Shown: positions 1 through 8,465 of the stretch, piece after piece
Layout: every line of letters starts with the position of its first letter
Numbering within the stretch: position 1 is the stretch's first letter
Assembly (NCBI GenBank): GCA_023429135.1
Contig: JAEYWD010000102.1
Span: forward strand, 124,001 to 188,000
Length of the DNA stretch: 64,000 nt
Direction: 5' to 3'
Source of the DNA: Bacteroidota bacterium
GTDB lineage: Bacteria; Bacteroidota; Bacteroidia; Bacteroidales; JAAUTT01
Translations under genes and position numbers: made by a program
Notes under the pieces: model-generated
Told to the model about the DNA's origin: nothing
The model's database searches: none
Seen by the model: only the letters and a program-made list of their open reading frames with translations

Positions 1-2283
1 TCCTGCATGGGAAATATATCTTTTGAAACTTTTACTGTCGTATCTAACCAATACGGGAGACAAAACAGAACCTGACAAACGTACTGTCTGAAGTTCTTTT
101 GGCACTCTTAAAATATCATCTTTCTCCAAAAACAAATCATATTTTGATTTTGGTTCGGAGAGAATCTTGTCCAGATTTATTCCAATGGCTGAAACCGAAT
201 CCATCTCCACAACAAACCTGGCAGAATCGCGTGCTTGAGCTTTTATTGCTTCCAGGGCTTTCTGGCGATCTTTGGCATCTACTGGCAGCTTTCTTATTAA
301 TCTTGCTCCTAAAGGATATGCTTCGGCAGTTAAGCCTCCGGTTCTCTTAATTAAATCGGAAATGCGCTCACTCTTATTGACTATGCTGTAACTTCCGGGA
401 AAGGCAACTTCTCCTTCCACTCTCACTAAAGATTGAACTTCATACCCGGGAGACCTTCTAATAAATACCTGATCAAAAGGTTGAAGGACAAACTTATTTG
501 CTGAAGCTTCCAGCTTCAAATCCTGAGTAATAGGGAATTGAAATACCTCAGCAATTTGATTACCTGAAGTGGTTGCCACGTTGTTACGAATGCGACGGGC
601 AACTTCCAACCGCGCGAATGAGGCACTTTCGAGCAAGCCTCCGGCCTGGATAATTACATCCTCTATCGTCGTGTTATTAACAAACGTATAGGTGCCAGGA
701 TTTCGTACTTCTCCTTCCACCTGAATAGTATAATTTTCCCGAATGTCAAAGATAGAAGGAATTATAATAATATCTTCACGTAAAAGTTCAATATCATTTT
801 CACTTTGTAATAAAGCCTTGAGATCTACTGGAATAACATCCATGGTATAATCTTCTTTGGTACGGTAAATCACGGCGCGATTCATAAACGCATCGCCTCT
901 TAAACCTTCAGCTTTTTTTATGAGTTCTTTTAAACTAAGTTTTCCTTTGATAGCAAACTGACCTGGACGATATACGGCTCCTTTGATTTCAACCAAGTTT
1001 TCGAAACGAGTCAACACCGAATCAATCATTACCAAATCGCCGTTGAAAATTTTAACAGTGTCGAATACTTCGTTCTGAACATCTAATATTTGATGTTCTC
1101 TTCCATTTTTCCTGTAAAGTTTAACCAGTGAAGAATAAGCTTTACCGGTATAGCCACCGGTAAATTTTAAAAGATCAGCTAAAGTTTCTTCTTTTTTAAC
1201 TTCATACATCAAAGGCCTCTTAACTTCTCCCTTCACCTCGGCACGGGCAATGTAAGGGGAAATAAAAATTACATCCTGGTCCTGTAACCGGATGTTTTCC
1301 TTTTGCTCACCTTTCAACAAAAAATTATATAAATCGAGGGTATCAATGGTAACGCTATTCCTTATAATTCGAATATCACGAAGAGTACCGTTCAGAGATG
1401 GTCCTCCGGCAGCATACAACGCATTGAAAACTGTGGCAAGGGAAGGAAGCGTGTAAGTACCGGGATTGAATGCTTCGCCAACGATATTGACTTTGATAGA
1501 TCGAACGGCTCCCAGACTAACTTTTAGATAGGTGTTGCCTCCGTTTAATCCTGAATATATTTTACTGAGCTCTCTCTTTAATCTTTTGGTTGCTTCTTCG
1601 ATGGTAAGTCCGTTAAGATAAACAGGTCCAAGATTGCGAATTACAACAGCTCCTTCTGGTGTAATTTCCGGGTTATAGGTTTGCTCTGAAGCTCCCCAGA
1701 TATCGATGATCAATTCATCACCTGCAGCTAAAACATAATTCGATGGTGTTGGAATATTGAGGCTGGGTTCAAAGGACAGCTCTTTATTTTTAAAGAGATT
1801 AGCTCCAAATATTTGATCTTCGGGATGGACTTCTTTTTTCTTTTTTGTAGTTGAAATTGTTCCGAATAAATCCTCATCACCTGTTTGTTGCTCGGTTTCT
1901 TCTTCACCCTGATCCATTCTTCGGCTTACCTGACCTTTTTTATCAAGGTCGCTCTCATTTACATATTTGCTCTTTCTGCTTCTGCTTTGAAAAGATTCCT
2001 TTTCAGACTTCGACCCGCTTTCACTTCTTACTTTTTCAATTCTGGTTCTCAGTTTTTGAAATTCAGAAGGAGACATTCCTCTTGAAATGGCACCTGCCTG
2101 TAACTGATCGAGTGTATAACCTCCCTCTTCCATGCGGGTGATGAGCTGACGAATCTGGTCGTCGGTTATTTGATCTACGTTGACTGTTGATAAATCAGTG
2201 CCGGATAAATCCGGGGTCTGCGCCTGAATAAAAAGGGGAAATGCTATAAAAACTAAAAGTAATATTAACCGGATTGCTTTCAT
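1..2283 (-). CDS. SLBB-domain polysaccharide export protein (Wza-like), C-terminus outside the window
   Basis: Outer-membrane/periplasmic export protein for capsule or exopolysaccharide. The frame is open from an ATG at 2283 to the left edge, 761 codons, so the C-terminus is missing. Residues 1-22 form a signal peptide (MKAIRLILLLVF, ending near FIQAQ). A charged, low-complexity linker follows to about residue 150. A Poly_export domain (YVLAAGDELIIDIWG) is next, then serial SLBB domains recognisable from five repeats of the G-E/A-V-x-x-P-G-x-Y/F kind, for example GEAFNPGTYTL, GEVRNPGTYTF and GEVAFPGSYSI. Multiple SLBB repeats are usual in the large Bacteroidota versions. The partner genes (Wzc kinase, glycosyltransferases) would lie beyond the left edge. 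The family is certain; the polymer exported is unknown. Confidence 0.93.
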   Translation of the reverse strand, partial: MKAIRLILLLVFIAFPLFIQAQTPDLSGTDLSTVNVDQITDDQIRQLITRMEEGGYTLDQLQAGAISRGMSPSEFQKLRTRIEKVRSESGSKSEKESFQSRSRKSKYVNESDLDKKGQVSRRMDQGEEETEQQTGDEDLFGTISTTKKKKEVHPEDQIFGANLFKNKELSFEPSLNIPTPSNYVLAAGDELIIDIWGASEQTYNPEITPEGAVVIRNLGPVYLNGLTIEEATKRLKRELSKIYSGLNGGNTYLKVSLGAVRSIKVNIVGEAFNPGTYTLPSLATVFNALYAAGGPSLNGTLRDIRIIRNSVTIDTLDLYNFLLKGEQKENIRLQDQDVIFISPYIARAEVKGEVKRPLMYEVKKEETLADLLKFTGGYTGKAYSSLVKLYRKNGREHQILDVQNEVFDTVKIFNGDLVMIDSVLTRFENLVEIKGAVYRPGQFAIKGKLSLKELIKKAEGLRGDAFMNRAVIYRTKEDYTMDVIPVDLKALLQSENDIELLREDIIIIPSIFDIRENYTIQVEGEVRNPGTYTFVNNTTIEDVIIQAGGLLESASFARLEVARRIRNNVATTSGNQIAEVFQFPITQDLKLEASANKFVLQPFDQVFIRRSPGYEVQSLVRVEGEVAFPGSYSIVNKSERISDLIKRTGGLTAEAYPLGARLIRKLPVDAKDRQKALEAIKAQARDSARFVVEMDSVSAIGINLDKILSEPKSKYDLFLEKDDILRVPKELQTVRLSGSVLSPVLVRYDSKSFKRYISHAG

Positions 2284-2498
2284 TAAATTTAAATGGGCTA
2301 TATTTTACACTTATTAAAGTTGTGCGAAAATAAATGTTTTGAATTTAATAGCAACAAAAAATCAATTCTTTTTAATTTTCGTTCCTTCATAGTATCACGG
2401 ATAAATACTATAAAACTGATTTTGGTCTTTATTAATTGCATTTATTATCCTATTTTTACCAAAATTTAAGGCTTGCTCTGACTCAGGGGCATGTTTTC

Positions 2499-2573
2499 GG
2501 GTTGTTAGCTCAGTTGGTTTAGAGCATTACCTTGACAGGGTAGGGGTCACTGGTTCGATTCCAGTACAACCCA
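2499..2573 (+). tRNA. tRNA-Val (anticodon GAC)
   Basis: A complete cloverleaf can be folded by eye. The acceptor arms GGGTTGT and ACAACCC pair perfectly with discriminator A at 2573. The D arm is GCTC/GAGC. The anticodon stem TTACC/GGTAG encloses the loop TTGACAG, giving anticodon GAC (valine). The T arm is ACTGG-TTCGATT-CCAGT. The CCA end is not encoded. The gene stands alone, with no neighbouring tRNA. Confidence 0.97.
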
Positions 2574-2575
2574 CG

Positions 2576-2619
2576 GTTTTAGTAGTAAGTCGTAAGTACT
2601 AAGTCGTAAGACTAAAAAC
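2576..2619. repeat. short palindromic/direct repeat behind tRNA-Val
   Basis: Two copies of TAAGTCGTAAG (2586-2596 and 2600-2610) lie between GTTTTAGT (2576-2583) and its near-complement ACTAAAAAC (2611-2619). The sequence could fold into a hairpin, but no T-run makes it a clear terminator. Similar letters (TTTTACGACTTAATACTAAAAC) recur near 7533-7555 before the AIM24-family gene, which suggests a dispersed intergenic motif of unknown role. Confidence 0.4.
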
Positions 2620-2674
2620 AAGTTTAAAGATTATTAAGTTTCTAACTGATATTCCTATTTTAAAAGTGTTGATT

Positions 2675-2980
2675 ATGAAAGAACACTTAAAAGAAATCCA
2701 GGATGCAATTCACAGCATTCTTATATACAGCGATGATAATGCAAGGTATTACATCGAACTATTGCAGGATGCCATCAGAACCATTGAATCAATCGAACCT
2801 CGACCAAACACCGAGCTTGAGATTTGGAAAAATGAGGTTTTAATCGAATTATCAAATGAGCTGGCCAACAGAGTAAACGAAAATTTCTTCAAAGCCGATC
2901 CTGAAAGAAAAAAGTCGGAGTTTAAATTCTCAAAATCTTTGGCCACAATTTCTTTAACGAAAATTCTTAGTAATTATTGA
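2675..2980 (+). CDS. hypothetical protein, 101 aa
   Basis: Small, mostly helical, charged protein without signal peptide or membrane segment. I do not recognise a family. The ATG at 2675 is preferred; an in-frame GTG at 2666 would add three residues. The sequence (starting MKEHLKEIQDAIHSILIYSD) reads like a real Bacteroidota protein, with balanced codon use. The gene is isolated between tRNA-Val and the repeat-bounded GxxExxY unit that begins 10 bp after its stop codon. Function is unknown. Confidence 0.6.
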   Translation: MKEHLKEIQDAIHSILIYSDDNARYYIELLQDAIRTIESIEPRPNTELEIWKNEVLIELSNELANRVNENFFKADPERKKSEFKFSKSLATISLTKILSNY

Positions 2981-2990
2981 TTTTAGAATA

Positions 2991-3537
2991 GCCACGAATG
3001 CACAAATAAAAGCCGACACAAATTTATATTAGTGAGCTAAAATTAATTAACCAGCCCATGAACAACTTGATTTATGCGGAAGAAAGCTATAAAATAACAG
3101 GGTTATGCATGGAGGTACATAATAATCTCGGACCTGGATTTTTGGAGAGTTTATAAGGATGCTTTGGAAATTGAATTTAAAAATATTAACATCCCTTATG
3201 AAAGAGAAAAAGAATATAAAGTAGATTATAAAGGAATTATTCTTCCACATAAGTTTTATGCTGACTTCGTAGTATTCAATTCTATCATTCTTGAAGTAAA
3301 GGCAGTATCAACAATTCATGACCAGTTTATTGCACTTGCTATAAACTACTTGAAAGTCTCCGGTAATAAACTTGCAATTATTGCAAATTTTGGAGAAATG
3401 AAACTAATCACGAGAAGAGTAGTTCGTTAAATAATTATGCCACGAATGCACGAAAGTAGTTCCGATCAATTAACAAAACCATTCGCGCATTCGTGGCCAT
3501 AATCCAATAAAAACAAATTCATTTGTGCATTCGTGGC
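2991..3537. mobile_element. GxxExxY unit bounded by 17-bp perfect inverted repeats
   Basis: GCCACGAATGCACAAAT at 2991-3007 recurs as its exact reverse complement at 3521-3537. A second, inner pair of the same motif lies at 3439-3454 (direct) and 3482-3497 (inverted, one mismatch). The outer pair encloses only the broken GxxExxY gene. The same motif is, to my knowledge, common beside GxxExxY genes in Bacteroidota genomes, which suggests a small dispersed element that needs help in trans to move. No target-site duplication is visible at the outer ends and no transposase is encoded, so mobility is an inference. Confidence 0.45.
3058..3430 (+). pseudogene. GxxExxY protein (PDDEXK_3-like), frameshifted
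   Basis: Two reading frames together give a complete GxxExxY protein of about 123 residues. Frame one (3058-3156) encodes a 32-residue N-terminus ending GPGFLESL and stops at TAA 3154-3156. The second frame, one base over, continues from 3149 as V-Y-K-D-A-L-E-I-E-F and runs to the stop at 3428-3430. The family motif G-x-x-E-x-x-Y is split exactly at this point, so two bases are missing relative to an intact E-S-V-Y-K-D reading. The C-terminal half retains the family core (YADFVVFNSIILEVKAV and LAIIANFGEMKL). Family members are predicted PD-(D/E)xK-type nucleases of unknown role. Either the gene has decayed or the assembly has an indel; its position between inverted repeats argues for a decaying passenger gene. 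Confidence 0.8.
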
Positions 3538-3584
3538 CATCTTAACTGGATTTTCATTACATTTCGCCTGAAAAAGCATAAGTT

Positions 3585-4511
3585 ATGCCTATTGAGGAAG
3601 GAATTGTTTTTAAATCGACCGGTAGCTGGTATACTGTTAAAACTGTGTCCGGATGTATTGTTCCATGCAAAATTAAAGGGAAACTCCGAATTGAGGGTTT
3701 TAAAAGCACTAACCCCATTGCTGTCGGCGATAAGGTTCTGATTGATAACATTGAAAATGCTTCCGTTATAACAGAATTACTTGATCGTAAAAATTATATT
3801 ATCCGTAAATCTACGAATTTATCCAAGCAGACACATATTCTTTCTGCCAATCTCGATCAGGCTTTTATCATGGTAACGCTGGTGCTTCCCGAAACTGCCA
3901 TGGAATTTGTCGACCGGTTTCTGGCAGTGACCGAAGCTTATAACATTCCTGCAAAAATTATTCTCAACAAGTACGATCTTTATTCAGAAGAGTTTACGGG
4001 CATGCTCGATTTCTGGAAATCGGTTTACCAAACAACAAATTACCAGATAATTGATGTTTCGGTCAAGACAGGTTTAAATATGGACTATGTAAAAGAAATG
4101 CTGACCAATAAAGTTACGCTGATCGCCGGGAACTCTGGTGTTGGAAAATCATCGCTTATCCAGGAACTTATTCCTGAAAGTCAGGTAAGGGTTGGGGCTT
4201 TGAGTGATTACCATTTATCAGGAAAACATACTACTACATTTGCCGAAATGTTTGAACTCCCTTTTGGAGGGTCTATCATAGATACTCCGGGAATTAAGGG
4301 ATTTGGTTTGTACGATGCTGACAAGTACGAGATATCGCATTTCTTCCCTGAAATTTTTAAAAAATCTTCCGAATGTCAGTTTGATAACTGCCTTCATGTA
4401 AACGAACCTAAATGCGCAATAATTAAAGCTGTAGATGAAGGTTCTATTCATTGGAGCCGGTATAAAAGTTACCTGAGCATTCTCGAAGATAGTAAATCAA
4501 AATACCGTTAA
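3585..4511 (+). CDS. rsgA: ribosome small-subunit-dependent GTPase RsgA
   Basis: Late-acting 30S assembly GTPase of 308 residues, normal for the family. An N-terminal OB fold (about 1-75) is followed by the circularly permuted GTPase domain, in which G4 (NKYD, 128-131) precedes G1 (GNSGVGKSS, 182-190) and G3 (DTPG, 233-236). The C-terminal zinc knuckle is present: C-x5-C-x-H-x5-C within ECQFDNCLHVNEPKC. The circular permutation and zinc knuckle together identify RsgA. The ATG at 3585 begins MPIEEGIVFKS, as in homologues. It is monocistronic, about 50 bp after the repeat-bounded unit and 100 bp before a hybrid kinase on the same strand. Confidence 0.96.
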   Translation: MPIEEGIVFKSTGSWYTVKTVSGCIVPCKIKGKLRIEGFKSTNPIAVGDKVLIDNIENASVITELLDRKNYIIRKSTNLSKQTHILSANLDQAFIMVTLVLPETAMEFVDRFLAVTEAYNIPAKIILNKYDLYSEEFTGMLDFWKSVYQTTNYQIIDVSVKTGLNMDYVKEMLTNKVTLIAGNSGVGKSSLIQELIPESQVRVGALSDYHLSGKHTTTFAEMFELPFGGSIIDTPGIKGFGLYDADKYEISHFFPEIFKKSSECQFDNCLHVNEPKCAIIKAVDEGSIHWSRYKSYLSILEDSKSKYR

Positions 4512-4523
4512 GAATGGAGAATC

Positions 4524-4539
4524 GATAAAATATTTTATC
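4524..4539. other. 16-bp AT-rich perfect palindrome behind rsgA
   Basis: GATAAAATATTTTATC lies 13 bp after the rsgA stop. It is perfectly symmetrical but has no loop and no following T-run, so a terminator role is weak. It could equally be a protein-binding site for the kinase gene downstream. Confidence 0.3.
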
Positions 4540-4570
4540 AAAAATATATAAGCTAATTTCTTCATTTAAT

Positions 4571-4578
4571 TATTTTTG
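4571..4578 (+). promoter_or_regulatory. possible Bacteroidota -7 promoter element for the hybrid kinase
   Basis: TATTTTTG matches the Bacteroidota primary-sigma -7 consensus TAnnTTTG and lies 33 nt before the ATG at 4612. No TTTG -33 element is seen at the usual spacing, so support is modest. Confidence 0.35.
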
Positions 4579-4611
4579 ACAAATTAACTTGCAGAGCTTA
4601 CTTCATCAAAA

Positions 4612-7452
4612 ATGAAAAAAATATACCTGATCTTCTCATCGGTTGTACTTGTAATAATCTTACTCAGCGTAATTTATTACCTGGATCTTAAAAAACAACA
4701 AATAACATTTCAAAAAAAATATGTAACTGAACAGGGATCCACCTGTGTGGCAAAAATCGAAAACACCGGGATGGAACTTGAAAATGATATAAACTCATTG
4801 CTCTTTTCAAACGACCTCAGCACTCTTGTCGATCCAAAGGCAGATAATAACGAATTGATCCAAAAGCTTAAGGTATTCTATTCAAAATATCCGAAACTTA
4901 TAACGAATATTTCTGTCTTCGACCAGAATAATAATGCTTACAACCTATACCGGGATAAGAAAGATATATTTATTGAAGGAAAATACACAACACACTCTCA
5001 GGAAGTTCTTTACAAAACAGACACCTTAACGGTAGACCAGAATATTTTCAACTACATTTTCCCTATTTTCAAGGATAAAGCTCTTTATGCAAACCTGGTT
5101 TTAACAATTGATTACAACTCTTACCTCGAGTTAAGTTTTCAGAATTATCTTATAAAAGATCTTCTTTGGCAATGGGTAATTGGCAAAAAAGGAAATATTG
5201 TTTACAACAACCAGGCTTCTGTTGAAAGCATTGCCAGTTTAGGTGAGATAACTGACAAAATAAATAAAGATCTGGAAGGGTTTGTTATTCATGAAATTAA
5301 AATTGCAGATAAAAAGCAAGCAGTTTTATCTACCTATTTTCCTGCCAAATTCCTGAAAAACGAATTCGGTATCATATTTTCCTTTAACCTCGACGATATA
5401 CTTAAAGAAATACAATTCAAGGCTATAATTATTGTTATATTCAGTATTGTTTTAATAGTTATTGTTTTTGCATTATTAAAAAATGTTTTATCGGCAATAG
5501 AAAAGCAGGACAAGGAAAGGAAGAAATCGGAAAAACATTTGTTACAGATATTCGATTCGATTCCCATTGGTGTTCTGATTCTCACAAACGATAAAACCAT
5601 TCGTTATATTAATCGCACTGCATCCGACATGCTTTACGGAAAAGAGGTCCATAATATTGTAGGGCGCAACATTGCCGACATGATTCTTCCTAAATATTTT
5701 AGCGAAAAAAATAATGGCGATTCAGCGTTTGATACAAACCACTTCTACTATTATGAAAAAGATGGCGCCGAAGTTGTAATTTATAAAAGAGACATTCCAT
5801 TTGTACTGGATAACGAAAATTTGGTAATTGAAGCTTTTATAGATATTTCGCCTATTGAAAAAGCCCGTAAACTTGAAGCTGCAGCCAATTTAGCCAAATC
5901 GGACTTCCTTGCAAAAATGAGTCACGAGATCCGTACTCCTTTGAATGGTATTGTAGGCATGGCTGACGCTTTGATTCAACAAAAGCTCACAACTGAACAA
6001 CAGGAATTTGCAGAGATAATAAAGAAGTCGTCCGATTTGCTGCTGACAATCATAAACGATGTACTCGACTACTCGAAAATTGAAGCCGGCAAAATGGTCC
6101 TGGAAGAAATTCCCTTCAAAATATCAGATGAGATTGCTTTTGCACGAGAGCTTTTCCGGCCATTGGCAGAAGAAAAGAAAATTAAAATTCTTTCACAAAT
6201 AGCTTCTAACGTCCCCAACCACATAATTGGCGATCCATTCAGGTTGCGTCAGGTATTATCCAACTTGTTAAGCAATGCTGTTAAATTTACTCATGAGGGT
6301 GAAATTCTGATAACGGTCGATCTTACAGAAGAATACGGAGGTAACATAACCTTAACCTTTAGCGTTGAAGATACAGGGATAGGGATACCAAAGGAAAAAC
6401 TCGATACTATTTTTTCATCATATACTCAGGCCCAAGGATATACAACCCGTAAATACGGCGGCTCCGGTTTAGGAACTACCATCAGTAAACAATTGGTCGA
6501 ATTGATGAGTGGAGAAATTTGGGTGGAAAGTCCATCTTCCATTTCAACCAACCCTTCTTTCCCTGGAACCAAATTCAGCTTCACCATAGAAGCGTATTCA
6601 AATGAAAAAATTCATAAAAATTTTAATTTCAGCAATATAACTAAATATGATGAAATAAACAGTTTAGTTATTACGGATAACAGTAGTGACGGTGAACCCA
6701 TATACAACTATCTTTCAAATTTTGGGTCTAATTTTGAAATTTATACATTTCATTCCGAGACTCCGGAACTATTAATCAATAAACTGCTGATAGAATATCA
6801 GAAATATCATATGATATTTATTAAGGATTCCCTTTCGATAGATGGTTTTAAAATTGCAAAACTTCTTTTTGAAAAAGGCATCACATTCAAGCATTTATTT
6901 ATTCTTATTTCAAGTAATGATAACTCAGGGAACTTTATAAAGGCAAAAAGACTGGGAATGGATTACTACCTGATTAAACCTTATGAATCGTCGGAAGTAT
7001 TTGATATTATGCAAGATAATTTCACTTCAATCAAGAGCGATTTAAAAGTCGGCCCTAAACTTAATAAGATTAAAAAAGATATCTCAATATTGGTTGCTGA
7101 AGATAACCTTATCAACCAAAAAGTTGCAAAAACGATATTTAAAAATCTCGGTTACGAAATCGCCATTGCTAAAAATGGTGTTGAAGCGGTGGACATGGCT
7201 CTGGGGAAAAATTTCGACATCGTTTTTATGGATATGATGATGCCTGAAAAAGACGGAGTACAAGCTACAAAGGATTTACGCAAAAAAGGTTATAACAACC
7301 CGATTATTGCAATGACGGCCAACGCCACTAAAGAAGGGAAAAACCAGGCAATATCTTTTGGTATGGATGGTTATATTACTAAACCTACCAAAATGGAAGC
7401 CATCAAAAAAGTATTGATTAAATACTTTTCGGAAAGCATAAGTGAGGTTTAG
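4612..7452 (+). CDS. hybrid sensor histidine kinase with PAS domain and two receiver domains
   Basis: Membrane sensor of 946 residues. A membrane helix at about 5-23 and a second at about 267-290 enclose a roughly 240-residue periplasmic sensor region with no recognised family. A cytoplasmic PAS domain (about 310-420) follows, then HisKA with the phosphorylated His438 in SHEIRTPLNG and a HATPase domain with DTGIGIP and GGSGLGTTIS motifs. Two receiver-like regions follow. The first (about 685-805) is degenerate: it lacks the full acidic pair and has a shortened loop around FIKDSLSIDG, although LIKP is kept. The second (about 828-940) is canonical, with AEDN, Asp874 in FMDMMMPEKDG and YITKPT. 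No DNA-binding output domain is present, so a phosphotransfer partner or separate regulator is expected. No such partner gene is adjacent. Confidence 0.93.
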   Translation: MKKIYLIFSSVVLVIILLSVIYYLDLKKQQITFQKKYVTEQGSTCVAKIENTGMELENDINSLLFSNDLSTLVDPKADNNELIQKLKVFYSKYPKLITNISVFDQNNNAYNLYRDKKDIFIEGKYTTHSQEVLYKTDTLTVDQNIFNYIFPIFKDKALYANLVLTIDYNSYLELSFQNYLIKDLLWQWVIGKKGNIVYNNQASVESIASLGEITDKINKDLEGFVIHEIKIADKKQAVLSTYFPAKFLKNEFGIIFSFNLDDILKEIQFKAIIIVIFSIVLIVIVFALLKNVLSAIEKQDKERKKSEKHLLQIFDSIPIGVLILTNDKTIRYINRTASDMLYGKEVHNIVGRNIADMILPKYFSEKNNGDSAFDTNHFYYYEKDGAEVVIYKRDIPFVLDNENLVIEAFIDISPIEKARKLEAAANLAKSDFLAKMSHEIRTPLNGIVGMADALIQQKLTTEQQEFAEIIKKSSDLLLTIINDVLDYSKIEAGKMVLEEIPFKISDEIAFARELFRPLAEEKKIKILSQIASNVPNHIIGDPFRLRQVLSNLLSNAVKFTHEGEILITVDLTEEYGGNITLTFSVEDTGIGIPKEKLDTIFSSYTQAQGYTTRKYGGSGLGTTISKQLVELMSGEIWVESPSSISTNPSFPGTKFSFTIEAYSNEKIHKNFNFSNITKYDEINSLVITDNSSDGEPIYNYLSNFGSNFEIYTFHSETPELLINKLLIEYQKYHMIFIKDSLSIDGFKIAKLLFEKGITFKHLFILISSNDNSGNFIKAKRLGMDYYLIKPYESSEVFDIMQDNFTSIKSDLKVGPKLNKIKKDISILVAEDNLINQKVAKTIFKNLGYEIAIAKNGVEAVDMALGKNFDIVFMDMMMPEKDGVQATKDLRKKGYNNPIIAMTANATKEGKNQAISFGMDGYITKPTKMEAIKKVLIKYFSESISEV

Positions 7453-7484
7453 ATGAGTTCCGGGATCCGAGTTGCGGGTTATTC

Positions 7485-7492
7485 TATATTTG
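7485..7492 (+). promoter_or_regulatory. possible -7 promoter element for the AIM24-family gene
   Basis: TATATTTG fits TAnnTTTG and lies 70 nt before the ATG at 7562. Four 7-bp tandem repeats start two bases downstream, so they would fall in the 5' leader. Confidence 0.35.
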
Positions 7493-7493
7493 C

Positions 7494-7521
7494 CATCGAC
7501 CATGGACCATGGACTATCGAC
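7494..7521. repeat. four tandem 7-bp repeats
   Basis: CATCGAC, CATGGAC, CATGGAC and TATCGAC run head to tail, differing at one or two positions. They sit between the hybrid kinase and the AIM24-family gene, immediately downstream of a possible promoter. The unit length of 7 makes this a candidate variable-number locus in the leader. Confidence 0.5.
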
Positions 7522-7561
7522 TATTTAAAAGGTTTTACGACTTAATACTAAAACTAAATAT

Positions 7562-8329
7562 ATGAGATCGCACGAAATAGATTACAAAATTGTTGGAGAC
7601 GATATCCAACTTGTTGAGATTGAACTCGACCCACAGGAGACTGTGATTGCAGAGGCCGGTGCCATGCTTTACATGGAACAGGGAATTTCATTTGAAGTTA
7701 AAATGGGCGATGGTTCCAACCCTAACCAGGGATTTATGGGTAAATTATTCCAGGCCGGTGCTCGTCTTTTAACTGGTGAGTCGTTGTTTATCACCCATTT
7801 TACAAACCGTGGTTATGGAAAACAAAGAGTCGCTTTCTCGGCGCCATACCCTGGTACAATTATTCCAATTGACCTTGCAAAGATCAACAGCCACCTCATT
7901 GTCCAGAAGGATGGATTTTTATGTGCTGCCTTTGGAACCAAACTGAGCCTGCATTTTAACCAAAGATTAGGATCGGGGCTGTTCGGAGGTGAAGGGTTTA
8001 TTCTTCAAAAGTTGGAAGGCGATGGCCTTGCTTTCGTCCATGCCGGCGGAACAGTTATCGAACGTCAGTTGAACGGAGAAACGCTGAGAGTAGACACAGG
8101 ATGTATTGTCGCTTTCGAACCTCAGATTAACTTCAGCATTGAAAGCACAGGAAGTCTTAAATCGATGGTTTTTGGCGGTGAAGGTCTATTTTTGGCTACT
8201 CTGAGCGGAACAGGCAAAGTATGGTTGCAGAGCATGCCTATCCGTAAACTCATTCAGGCGCTTGCTCCATCAGGCAGAAACGAAAATAAAGAAAGCGGAG
8301 GCTTGCTGGGAGGATTGTTTGAAAGATAA
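7562..8329 (+). CDS. TIGR00266/AIM24 family protein
   Basis: A 255-residue protein of the AIM24 family (TIGR00266), which folds as a TRAP-like beta structure and whose bacterial role is unclear. The family hallmark is near the start: EIELDPQETVIAEAGAMLYM, and later LFITHFTNRG and SMVFGGEGLFLATLSG. There is no signal peptide or membrane helix. The C-terminus is Gly-rich (SGGLLGGLFER), also seen in relatives. It is a single-gene unit ending just before a long hairpin that separates it from the convergent GH9 gene. Family assignment is firm; function is not known. Confidence 0.9.
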   Translation: MRSHEIDYKIVGDDIQLVEIELDPQETVIAEAGAMLYMEQGISFEVKMGDGSNPNQGFMGKLFQAGARLLTGESLFITHFTNRGYGKQRVAFSAPYPGTIIPIDLAKINSHLIVQKDGFLCAAFGTKLSLHFNQRLGSGLFGGEGFILQKLEGDGLAFVHAGGTVIERQLNGETLRVDTGCIVAFEPQINFSIESTGSLKSMVFGGEGLFLATLSGTGKVWLQSMPIRKLIQALAPSGRNENKESGGLLGGLFER

Positions 8330-8379
8330 AAATTGTAGTAGGTGTGTGAAAAGTTCCAGACACTGAGCCTTTAAAAGTA

Positions 8380-8434
8380 CCGGAGGTTGAGCCTGTCGAA
8401 ACCTCATTGTCGCTTCGACAGGCTCAACCTCCGG
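8380..8434. repeat. REP-like palindrome with 21-bp perfect arms (copy A)
   Basis: The arms at 8380-8400 and 8414-8434 are perfect reverse complements (CCGGAGGTTGAGCCTGTCGAA at one side) around a 13-nt loop. It lies between two convergent genes, so it could terminate both. A decayed copy in the opposite orientation sits near 20178-20222, which marks it as a dispersed intergenic repeat rather than a locus-specific terminator. Confidence 0.8.
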
Positions 8435-8465
8435 CTATAGACTAATTGCACAGCCAGTACAATCT

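Noticed and set aside
2576..2619. CRISPR-like repeats behind tRNA-Val
   Set aside because: Only two 11-bp copies with a 3-bp gap; no spacers of regular length and no cas genes.
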